From CAYGJN01 sp964350135 (GTDB taxonomy: Bacteria > Bdellovibrionota > Bacteriovoracia > Bacteriovoracales > Bacteriovoracaceae), in assembly GCA_964350135.1 (NCBI GenBank), contig CAYGJN010000008.1, forward strand, positions 1-36,693: 36,693 nucleotides of DNA. Direction: 5' to 3'. Below the pieces are notes generated by a model. It saw only the letters and a list, made by a program, of their open reading frames with translations. It did not search any database and had not been told where the DNA came from. Positions 8,901-15,223 of this stretch are shown in pieces; position 1 is the first letter of the stretch; each line of letters starts with the position of its first letter. A program made the position numbers and the translations under genes.

Positions 8901-8974
8901 TAACCAACAACTACTCTCAAGTAAATAAAGACCACTGCAAGCTCTGTATGTACGGCAACTTATGCCGTTTCTAA
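5783..8974 (+). CDS. AddA-like UvrD/RecB-family helicase-nuclease
   Basis: The motor motifs of a superfamily 1A helicase appear in order: Walker A AGAGSGKT (K28 counting AAG 5783 as 1), TFTNKAAGEL (Ia), DEFQDTS (II, D369-E370), GDLKQAIYGFRGG (III), NNYRSYPEI (IV), TTHASKGLEF (V) and VACTRA (VI). A C-terminal PD-(D/E)XK nuclease follows, with GIPDLI, WDFKTG (D972, K974), a QLKLYAY glutamine and four Fe-S-type cysteines (C855, C1052, C1055, C1061). At 1063 residues it is slightly shorter than typical AddA. With the upstream AddB-like gene it would form a two-nuclease end-resection complex. The start is the problem: the first canonical codon is TTG 5888, which lies after Walker A and would give a dead ATPase of 1028 residues. 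The real start must be upstream, overlapping the AddB-like gene in the -1 frame. AAG 5783 is my placement by Shine-Dalgarno and homology. A frameshifted fusion or a sequence error are alternatives. Confidence 0.8.
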   Translation, partial: KRPPNNEQAKAIAHDGGVILQAGAGSGKTFVLVEHLVYRLKQFSECLSLENPEASLEIKRFMTQIAVMTFTNKAAGELKVRFEQRVSEEIETSETSIKYWEEVKKYLPSMFIGTIHGFLLKLIKEGYFSQVSPEITIINEFEIKLFIKNKLEKYLNEDVVNNNVLEILRLNQKALLSSFFRIFNDSELRLKWEESIPEQMIESSLDSIIESLLVSTVGDKYFKNSHEYPLALNEKTKWADYLKTFSSLDADPFSLEGLKVFNSFFGSFKPLPSCPKKYPEYKDDFANLKELRNFVNNNLESFESFEKHKNDIIKDWLIELKKVFNFLNKQMIQEESLSFSELEYIVYKGLREQRISSEIQKSYKYFIIDEFQDTSQLQFEIIRSLVAGDFKNLFCVGDLKQAIYGFRGGEVSVFKHCIDLMPAKLQLSNNYRSYPEIINFNNSFFTEIFKLKEGFLEKLSNAQEVDTQTTPLGLSFNTKGEVFELEIEYDTDSKIKTDDINKLEAMGLLKSVQTDYEKLEQCILYKKLAPSVILMELFIENNLSFTSQVKVPLAQEPILGVVRSLLELILDKKVDKGIPLFHIGKIFEIINFSKTNLDLAIHDFHKNFKMIGLMPSLNKFIFSVGLGNSLYDYNMKFVEILYKASNYSLEDLYMAFKNSSDQTLSIDFQYGKNPGELRIMTTHASKGLEFEKVLIAGIYTNGRSVADHSVFGKTPGSFKWKPHSNHKKFFKSPLMLLETAEQNEKDFAEDKRLFYVACTRAISKLGWVRLNLPEKTFSIPSNSWINAINYFRDNSDIKIESYKYNDAVHITSSDTKLPMFHKNIIGVVQKPITHKTNLLMMPELSVTRLSSITQCPRKFYFSNILKLTELSSEIQYSQFDSDQEFEKPKSSAERGDRIHNLLSVMIKRNNTIPVSASAEEEEACLWVQEQLREIKYTELVSEVPIKFPVQGHMISGIPDLIIKNETEITVWDFKTGALKEDIDHYWCQLKLYAYACYKLGLTEKKNQVKLALVYLDEKKIESMTISFQQTYSFIEEIWALTNNYSQVNKDHCKLCMYGNLCRF

Positions 8975-9048
8975 GGAGATTCTCCAATCATTTTTCCTAA
9001 ACATGTTAAACTATAAGCAATAAGAATTTCATATAAGGAAAGGTTCCG

Positions 9049-9756
9049 ATGAGAAAAGGACTTCTCTTACTCTCTTTCATATTCACTCTGCTTTGTTCAA
9101 ACTTACTTGCAAGCGAGTCATCAACTTACGATTTTTCATGGTTAGATCCTGAAAAAGAAGTTTATGTACTTCAAAACAGAAAGTTTAGAAAAAATAAACG
9201 TCTTTTTATAACTGCAGGTGGAGGAAAAACATTATCAGGTGCTTTTGTAGATTCCACTATAGCTCAGGCCAGAATTGGATATTATTTTAAGGAAGACTGG
9301 GGTGTAACCATTCTTTATTCTAAAAATAGCGGTGAGGAAAATAATACGGCGAAAGCAATTAGAGCAAATGGAGCAGTTCCGTTTCGAAGAATCATAACAA
9401 ACTACCAAGGTGTAATGGTGAATTGGTCACCATTTTATTCGAAAGCAAATTTTTTCAATAAAGTTTTTTATTATGATTTTATTCTTGGGGCAGGACTAGC
9501 TAGTCTTGACCAGGAAACGAACAGAACTGAAGTTAATAATGCTCAAGGTACTACGGTTATTGATAAGGAATCATTCACGGGAAGTTTATTTGATATTGGT
9601 ATTAAATTTTATATAACAAAAAACTTTAGTGCAGACATGAACCTTACGGCCCTTTATTACAAGGGACTCAATGGAGTAAAAGCCTCTAATGACAATTCAA
9701 AAGAGATTTATAACTCTAACTGGGATCTAAGTTTTGGTCTGGGATATACATTTTAG
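9049..9756 (+). CDS. Outer-membrane beta-barrel protein, Glt-type cluster
   Basis: This 235-residue protein has a Sec signal peptide ending near LLASES (about residue 22). It continues as alternating amphipathic strands and ends in GLGYTF, with the terminal phenylalanine recognised by the BAM complex. It opens the cluster of TPR, FHA and TolQR genes and has the size and style of the small barrel proteins (OMP_myx_plus type) found in deltaproteobacterial gliding clusters, comparable to GltA/GltB of Myxococcus. That parallel rests on position and architecture, not on residue identity I can measure. Its likely role is the outer-membrane end of the motility conduit. AAGGAAAGG lies upstream of the ATG as a ribosome-binding site. 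The next gene follows after 9 nt. Confidence 0.8.
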   Translation: MRKGLLLLSFIFTLLCSNLLASESSTYDFSWLDPEKEVYVLQNRKFRKNKRLFITAGGGKTLSGAFVDSTIAQARIGYYFKEDWGVTILYSKNSGEENNTAKAIRANGAVPFRRIITNYQGVMVNWSPFYSKANFFNKVFYYDFILGAGLASLDQETNRTEVNNAQGTTVIDKESFTGSLFDIGIKFYITKNFSADMNLTALYYKGLNGVKASNDNSKEIYNSNWDLSFGLGYTF

Positions 9757-9765
9757 AAGAACAGG

Positions 9766-11193
9766 ATGTTCTCAGTGAAAAAAATAATTATTTTAGTTTT
9801 CTTAACAATTAGCTACAAGGCATTTTCAAACATTAATGCTGTGACTCAGTCGTTAAAGAGTGTAAACAATAACACAAGACTTTATGATCAAGTTGTTAAC
9901 ACAATGGTTGAAAATGGGTACTATTTTACAGCAATTGCGTTTGCAAAAGAGTATTTAGCCACAACTCTAAATGCAACTGTTAATAGTAAATTTGAAGCAA
10001 GTCTTGAAAGACTCATAACAGAGGTTGGAGTTAAGCAGTTTGAGACAATGCCTGATAATATTCTTAAAAGATCAAGCAATCCAATTATACGCTATATTCG
10101 TGCCAAAAAGTTATTTAAGCGTGGGGATTATCAAAAAGCTTTTAGTCTTATTAAAGATATAAAAGATGATCATAGTATTGCTCCATTTTCTATGATGCTT
10201 AAAGCAAGCATTCTTTCTTTAAATAAAAACTATGATGAAGCCTTAAATGTATATGATGATTGCGAGTCTGTTGCCAGTTCAGTAAGAAAGTCTTCAGATA
10301 ATAAAATCAGAAGAAAGCAGCTCACAATAGCAAGAGATTATTGTCTTATAGGAAAAGCGAGAACATTGTTCTCACAAAAAAAATATGAAAAAGCAAACCT
10401 TGCATATCTGGATTTAGATAAAGAGTCATTTGTATGGCCTGAAATTTTATTCGAAGAAGCTTGGACCTCATTTTTTCAAGGAAATTATAATAGAACGCTT
10501 GGAAAACTTGTAACCTATAGGGCCCCAGTTTTTGAACATTTTTTTATACCTGAAATTGATATTTTAAAAGCTCTAACCTATATGGAAATGTGTCTTTGGT
10601 CGGATGCCAAAAAAGAAGTAGATGGGTTTTATCAAAAATACTCCAAGCCCGCAGCAGAGCTTGTGAGTTTTATTAAAAGAAAAGGAAAGGATTACGATTT
10701 TTATTATAAAGTAGCAAAAGTCAGAAGCAAAAACAGAGTCAAAGGTGGGGAACTTTTTAATAGTTTAGTTAGGTCAGTTATTAATGAGCCTGGTTATCAA
10801 GAACTTAATTATGCACTCAATATTGGTGTTTCAGAATTCAATAGAATAAAAGTTACGGCCAATGGTAGAGAGCGAAATATATTACTTAGAGCAATAAAAG
10901 ATTCAGTCATTATTCAAAAGAGATTAATCGGATCATTTGTAAGAAAGCAGGTCGTGCTAAAGTATGCACTTTTGAAAAAAGCTTTTTCAGATATGAGCTA
11001 TATTAAGCTTGAAGTTCTTTCTAGAAACAAATCAGAGCTTTACTACAGAGAGACGGACGCCCAAAGAGAGCGTGGAGATATTAAGTATCTTAAAAGAAAC
11101 GAAAAGCAATATTTTTGGAGTTTCAATGGTGAGTTCTGGGCCGATGAATTAGGCGATTATGTCTTTGCGCTCGCTTCGGAGTGTAAATCGTGA
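9766..11193 (+). CDS. Exported TPR-type repeat protein, GltC-like position
   Basis: This protein of about 475 residues has a signal peptide (KKIIILVFLTISYKAFS) followed by helical repeats of the TPR style. Examples are AKKLFKRGDYQKAFSLIKDIKD and KARTLFSQKKYEKANLAYLDLD, with W-x-E-x2-F-E-E-A-W-T near the middle. It should be periplasmic. It lies between the barrel gene and the large TPR gene, where a GltC-like periplasmic connector would be expected. The start is uncertain. ATG 9766 has AGG directly abutting it, which cannot act as a ribosome-binding site. GTG 9775, three codons in, has the same AGGA about 8 nt upstream and gives a classic MKKIIILVF signal peptide, so GTG 9775 is likely the true start. 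The end overlaps the next gene by four bases (GTGA). Confidence 0.75.
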   Translation: MFSVKKIIILVFLTISYKAFSNINAVTQSLKSVNNNTRLYDQVVNTMVENGYYFTAIAFAKEYLATTLNATVNSKFEASLERLITEVGVKQFETMPDNILKRSSNPIIRYIRAKKLFKRGDYQKAFSLIKDIKDDHSIAPFSMMLKASILSLNKNYDEALNVYDDCESVASSVRKSSDNKIRRKQLTIARDYCLIGKARTLFSQKKYEKANLAYLDLDKESFVWPEILFEEAWTSFFQGNYNRTLGKLVTYRAPVFEHFFIPEIDILKALTYMEMCLWSDAKKEVDGFYQKYSKPAAELVSFIKRKGKDYDFYYKVAKVRSKNRVKGGELFNSLVRSVINEPGYQELNYALNIGVSEFNRIKVTANGRERNILLRAIKDSVIIQKRLIGSFVRKQVVLKYALLKKAFSDMSYIKLEVLSRNKSELYYRETDAQRERGDIKYLKRNEKQYFWSFNGEFWADELGDYVFALASECKS

Positions 11194-14060
11194 GTAGAGG
11201 CTTAGTTTTATTTATATTCTTACTCTCTGTTGCCTCGCCTTATACTTTTTCAAATGTTGAAAAAAGAAGAAGTCAGATTATCTCAGTTATTGATGAAGAA
11301 CTGAAAGAGGTTTCAAGGCTATCAAGTCAATACAAACACAGAAACCCAAGGCTTCTTTTAAGAATCGCAGAGCTTTTTCTAGAAAAAGCTAGACTGCTAA
11401 GAGATTATGAAAATAAAAAATACCTCTCTATTCCTCCAGAAGAAAGAAGAAAAATTAATAAGAATACTCTTTTTAAAGGGTCCAGTAGCTATTTTTCAAG
11501 AGCTCAAAAGACATGTAGTAATATTATTAAGAAATTTCCTAAATTTAAATACAAAGCGGATGTTTATTATATTCTTGCCTATAATGCAAAAGAGTTTAAG
11601 CAAAACAAAAAAGCTAAGAGGTATTTTGAACTTTCTTTAAAGTATTCAAGAAAAGGTAGTAAGACATATCAAAAAGCGAGTATTGCTTTAGCTGAAATTT
11701 ATTTTAATGAAAAAAACTACAAGAAAGCTCTTCCTTTTTACGATAAAGGTGTAAAAGGGAAAAAAGACAAATGGTGGACAAAAGATACATTTAATCTAGC
11801 CTGGACCTATTTTCAAAGAAAGCAGTATAGTAAAGCAATAAGTCTTATGAGAGAAATTCATACATTGAGCGCGGACTCAAAGTATGTAGATATGCGTCCT
11901 CAAGTCGAAAGAGATATTGGTCTGTTTTATATTGAAGCAAACCAATTTGATGAAGCGGTTTCTTTTTATGAAGGTCTTAATAAAAATATTTCAACTGTCC
12001 TCATCAATCTAGGCAAAATCCTAATCGATAAAGGAAAACCCTCTCAGTCCGAGAAAGCCTTAGTTAGAGCAAAAAAATATGCTAAAGGAAATGAGCTTAC
12101 TGAAGTAAACCTGACTTTATTAAATCTTTACCAAAAATTTGGCAATTTTGAAAAACACTTGGCAGTTTCAAAAGAGCTATTACCAACAGCAGCTTCTAAC
12201 AATCTTGAATCAGCTGAAAAAGATGTTTATTTGTATCAATTAGAAAAGGTTGGTGGAACAATTCAGGGTCAAGTATTAAGTAATGCATATAGAAGAAACG
12301 CAGCCGTTCACAGAGAAAAAGCTAGGCAGTCTGCAGAATATTTTTCAATGATTGCCAAAGTGAAAAGCAAAGAAAAAGGAAAGTATTTATTCCTTGAAGG
12401 TGAAACTTATTATGCCGGTGGCTTAATGCAAGAAGCCTATAATGCTTATAAGGATTCGTATCAATTTGCCAGAGATGAAAGAAATGGCAAGGCCATGAAG
12501 TCATCTATCGAGGGGATGCTTGCCACAATTGGTAAGAAGTCATTTAAAGATAGAGAAAAATACTATATTCCAACATATATTATGTATTTAAATTTTGACC
12601 GCAAATCTTCTCGAGCAAAGACGATCTATGAGAAACTTTTTAATTCATATTTTTCTTCTAAGGACTTCGCAAAGTCTGAAAGTATCTTGGATAGTTATAA
12701 AAAGTCTTATCCTAAAGATTATAAAACCCAAGAAGCTATGCTTGCTCAAATAATGGATGCCCATCGAAAATCAGGCAATATAAAAGAATTTAATCGTTTG
12801 GTAGGAAGAATTAAAAATAAAGAGTTTGTTGTTAGTAGTAAATATGGCCAGCAACTTAACAAGCTTCTTCTTACAATGCAGTTTGAAGATGTAGAAAAAG
12901 CAGCGACAAGTGGCGATAAGAGAAAGGCTTTAGAGGGTTATATTCAAATTTATAAGGATGAAAACTCTAGTCCTAAGGCCAAAAGAAATGCAGCTCATAA
13001 TATCGCTGTATTATACTTTGAACTGGGTTTTGCTGATAAAACTTATGAGTGGGCCAGTATATCTTCTAAGCTAATGTCAGAAGCTGAGCTTTTAAAATTT
13101 GAAGAGACATATTTGGCCATATCAAGTGAGCTTTTCAATATGCAAAGATTTGAAAAGTCTGCAAGTCTTTCTAGTTATATTTATGACAAAATATGTAAGT
13201 CGAAAACAGCAAAGAAAAAACAAGTATTTTTTAAAAATGCCTACCTTGTATCTCTATCAATAAATAATTTTCAACAAGCAAATGATATTGTGAATTCTGG
13301 AAGGAAATGTGGAGTTAGCAGTAAGGATATTTATCAAGGACATATGGAAATTGTTACAGTTCTTGGAGAGCAAAAAAGATGGCAGTCCTATGAGGAATAT
13401 CTAGAAAAATTATATCCTATTAGTACCTTAAGACCTGAGTTGATTATTGCGAGTGCAACACTTAGGGATGTCTATCTAGGGCTCAGTCAAGCTGATAAAG
13501 TGAGTATGTTAAATAAAAAAATCATAGAGCTTTATCAAAGAGCGAAAGCCGCCAATCAAAAATTATCCCCTGAGGCATTATGGGAAGTATCTAGGTTTAG
13601 ACTCAATGATATGGAAAGGGCAATCTCTCAATTTCATAGCATACAACTTAGATTTCCAGATAGTACTTATAATAAGCTACTTGAGAATAAGATTTCACAC
13701 TTAACTCAAATTGCAGCTATGGGTGATAAAGTATTTGCTATTAGAAGCGGAAAGGGAACAATTAGAGCTTATCAATACTTAATTGAGACATACCAACGCT
13801 TTGTTAGTGAGATTAGAAATTTTGTACCACCAGGGAAAGACCCTGCTTATATAAAAGGCTTTAAAGGTGCGATGGCGCAAGTTGAAAGACCTTTACTAGA
13901 AAAATCACTTTCTTATCTTAAAGAGGCTAGAGAGCTTATATCTAAAGGTAATATCTTAAGCAAAGATAATTATTGGTTTATATCATCTAGCAGGTTACCT
14001 CTGAAACTAGAGTATCATTTTGATAATGGTGTACTTATGGATAGAGGAGGTAAGAAATAA
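11190..14060 (+). CDS. Large exported TPR protein, AgmU/GltD-like
   Basis: At 956 residues this is the largest gene of the cluster. It begins at GTG 11190 inside the preceding stop codon, with a signal peptide (LVLFIFLLSVASPYTFS). The rest is a long array of TPR-like helices with the usual G-x-Y-x-A and A-x2-Y-F/L-x-L spacing, for example KADVYYILAYNAKEFKQNKK, ALPFYDKGVKG and WTYFQRKQYSKAISLMR. In Myxococcus the comparable protein GltD/AgmU spans the periplasm and moves with the motility complex. This protein has the same size class, same repeat type and same neighbours. It is read as the periplasmic scaffold linking motor and outer-membrane parts. The very basic, lysine-rich composition suits cell-wall or polyanion contact, which is inference. 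The stop overlaps the next ATG by one base. Confidence 0.75.
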   Translation: MSRGLVLFIFLLSVASPYTFSNVEKRRSQIISVIDEELKEVSRLSSQYKHRNPRLLLRIAELFLEKARLLRDYENKKYLSIPPEERRKINKNTLFKGSSSYFSRAQKTCSNIIKKFPKFKYKADVYYILAYNAKEFKQNKKAKRYFELSLKYSRKGSKTYQKASIALAEIYFNEKNYKKALPFYDKGVKGKKDKWWTKDTFNLAWTYFQRKQYSKAISLMREIHTLSADSKYVDMRPQVERDIGLFYIEANQFDEAVSFYEGLNKNISTVLINLGKILIDKGKPSQSEKALVRAKKYAKGNELTEVNLTLLNLYQKFGNFEKHLAVSKELLPTAASNNLESAEKDVYLYQLEKVGGTIQGQVLSNAYRRNAAVHREKARQSAEYFSMIAKVKSKEKGKYLFLEGETYYAGGLMQEAYNAYKDSYQFARDERNGKAMKSSIEGMLATIGKKSFKDREKYYIPTYIMYLNFDRKSSRAKTIYEKLFNSYFSSKDFAKSESILDSYKKSYPKDYKTQEAMLAQIMDAHRKSGNIKEFNRLVGRIKNKEFVVSSKYGQQLNKLLLTMQFEDVEKAATSGDKRKALEGYIQIYKDENSSPKAKRNAAHNIAVLYFELGFADKTYEWASISSKLMSEAELLKFEETYLAISSELFNMQRFEKSASLSSYIYDKICKSKTAKKKQVFFKNAYLVSLSINNFQQANDIVNSGRKCGVSSKDIYQGHMEIVTVLGEQKRWQSYEEYLEKLYPISTLRPELIIASATLRDVYLGLSQADKVSMLNKKIIELYQRAKAANQKLSPEALWEVSRFRLNDMERAISQFHSIQLRFPDSTYNKLLENKISHLTQIAAMGDKVFAIRSGKGTIRAYQYLIETYQRFVSEIRNFVPPGKDPAYIKGFKGAMAQVERPLLEKSLSYLKEARELISKGNILSKDNYWFISSSRLPLKLEYHFDNGVLMDRGGKK

Positions 14061-14965
14061 TGAAAAATTTAATTGCTATATCAATGATTGTTTTTCTTGT
14101 TGGTTGCGCCTCTGAAGAAAAGCGTAGTGCTGGTAAACCAGTTGAAGAAATCAAAAATGAAGATTTCAAAAGAGTTGTTCCAGTTCAATACTCTTCAAGA
14201 GATGATTATTATAAATTAAAAGATATTGAGCGCGCGAATGAAGATGCTTTGCTGGAAGAGACCTTGCAGCGCTTGCCCGAGTCTAGTCTTGATAATGTTG
14301 CTGGTGAAAAAGGAACATTAACTTCGTTTACTAGTCATTGTTACAAAGCTGAGTTTAAAGAAGCATTTCTTCAAATTGATCACCTCTATGATGAGTATCG
14401 AAAGCACCCTGGTTATTGGAATCAGGTTGGTACTTGTTATAATTTGAAGGGAGATTTAAGAAAAGCTCGTCTATTTTATCAAAAATCTCTAGATTTAGAT
14501 AAATCATATGCACCTGCTTTTAATAATATAGGTGTTCTTCATTTAAAAAAGAGTGAATATGAAAAAGCGGTTGCTGCATTTACAAAAGCTAGGGAGCTAA
14601 GTCGTTTTTCTCTTACGCCTACATTTAATCTTGCTTTTGTTTATTTAAGCTTTGGTGTTGCTGATAAAGCAAAGAGTTTGCTTCTTGCAGTTAATCGTCA
14701 AAAGCCTGGAGATGGTCAAGTTCTTGGTGGACTTGGGACAGCTGAAATCTTCCTGGGAGATTTTGACAAGGCAGTCGCTTATTTTGAATCTATTAGTTCA
14801 GATAAATTAAAAAGACCAAGCATAGGGCTTAACTACGCATTGGCTTTAAGAGTATTGGGTCAAAAAAGTAAGGCCGAGGATGCTCTTGATAGAGTAAGTT
14901 CAAGTGGTCTTGGGCAATGGCAAAATTATTACTCTCAAGTAAAAAACTTTGTGGAGGGAAATTAG
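14060..14965 (+). CDS. TPR lipoprotein, AglT/GltE-like
   Basis: This 301-residue protein has a lipoprotein signal with lipobox LVGC, cleaved before C16, followed by ASEEK. The second half contains clear TPR units: WNQVGTCYNLKGDLRKAR, APAFNNIGVLHLKKSEYEKAVAAF, TPTFNLAFVYLSFGVADKAK and VLGGLGTAEIFLGDFDKAVAYF. Residue +2 is alanine, so retention in the inner membrane is not predicted and outer-membrane sorting is likely. The size, lipid anchor and TPR content match AglT/GltE of the Myxococcus gliding apparatus, as do the neighbours. The start ATG overlaps the previous stop (TAATG), and the next gene starts right after its stop, so the four genes are translationally chained. Confidence 0.8.
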   Translation: MKNLIAISMIVFLVGCASEEKRSAGKPVEEIKNEDFKRVVPVQYSSRDDYYKLKDIERANEDALLEETLQRLPESSLDNVAGEKGTLTSFTSHCYKAEFKEAFLQIDHLYDEYRKHPGYWNQVGTCYNLKGDLRKARLFYQKSLDLDKSYAPAFNNIGVLHLKKSEYEKAVAAFTKARELSRFSLTPTFNLAFVYLSFGVADKAKSLLLAVNRQKPGDGQVLGGLGTAEIFLGDFDKAVAYFESISSDKLKRPSIGLNYALALRVLGQKSKAEDALDRVSSSGLGQWQNYYSQVKNFVEGN

Positions 14966-15223
14966 ATGATTAAAGCAATATGGATAGTTGTTTTTTTAGC
15001 AATATCGGCTAAGAGTTTTTCTCAAGAAAAAAAGAATACAGTCATCTATAAATATAAAAAATTTCAAGAGTTTGATTTGGAAACAATTGGAGTAGAAGGG
15101 GAAGTTGGAACACCTGAAGATCTTTCTTTGAACTCAAGGTTTAGAAATAATTTTAAAAATAAACTTCCTTATAGAAGTAACTTCAATCCAGAAATCAGAA
15201 GATCCATAGGGGTTTTAAAATGA
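14966..15223 (+). CDS. Small exported protein of the Glt-type operon, role unknown
   Basis: This 85-residue protein has a signal peptide (IKAIWIVVFLAISAKSFSQ). It is followed by about 65 polar residues with no cysteine, no second membrane segment and no repeat. The mature part contains a patterned stretch, FDLETIGVEGEVGTPEDLSL, then a basic segment rich in RNNFKNK and ending IRRSIGVLK. It is probably largely unfolded or a short peptide-like binder. It starts directly after the TPR lipoprotein stop and overlaps the FHA gene by ATGA. Its retention in such a compressed operon argues that it is a component of the same complex. It may be a periplasmic adaptor for the FHA/TonB-like protein, but this is inference. 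It could be the counterpart of a small Glt protein such as GltF, which I cannot confirm. Confidence 0.65.
   Translation: MIKAIWIVVFLAISAKSFSQEKKNTVIYKYKKFQEFDLETIGVEGEVGTPEDLSLNSRFRNNFKNKLPYRSNFNPEIRRSIGVLK

Noticed and set aside
8975..8985. GGAGATTCTCC after the helicase gene, followed by AATCATTTTT, as a terminator
   Set aside because: The stem is only four pairs with a 3-nt loop and the T run is interrupted. It is too weak to call.
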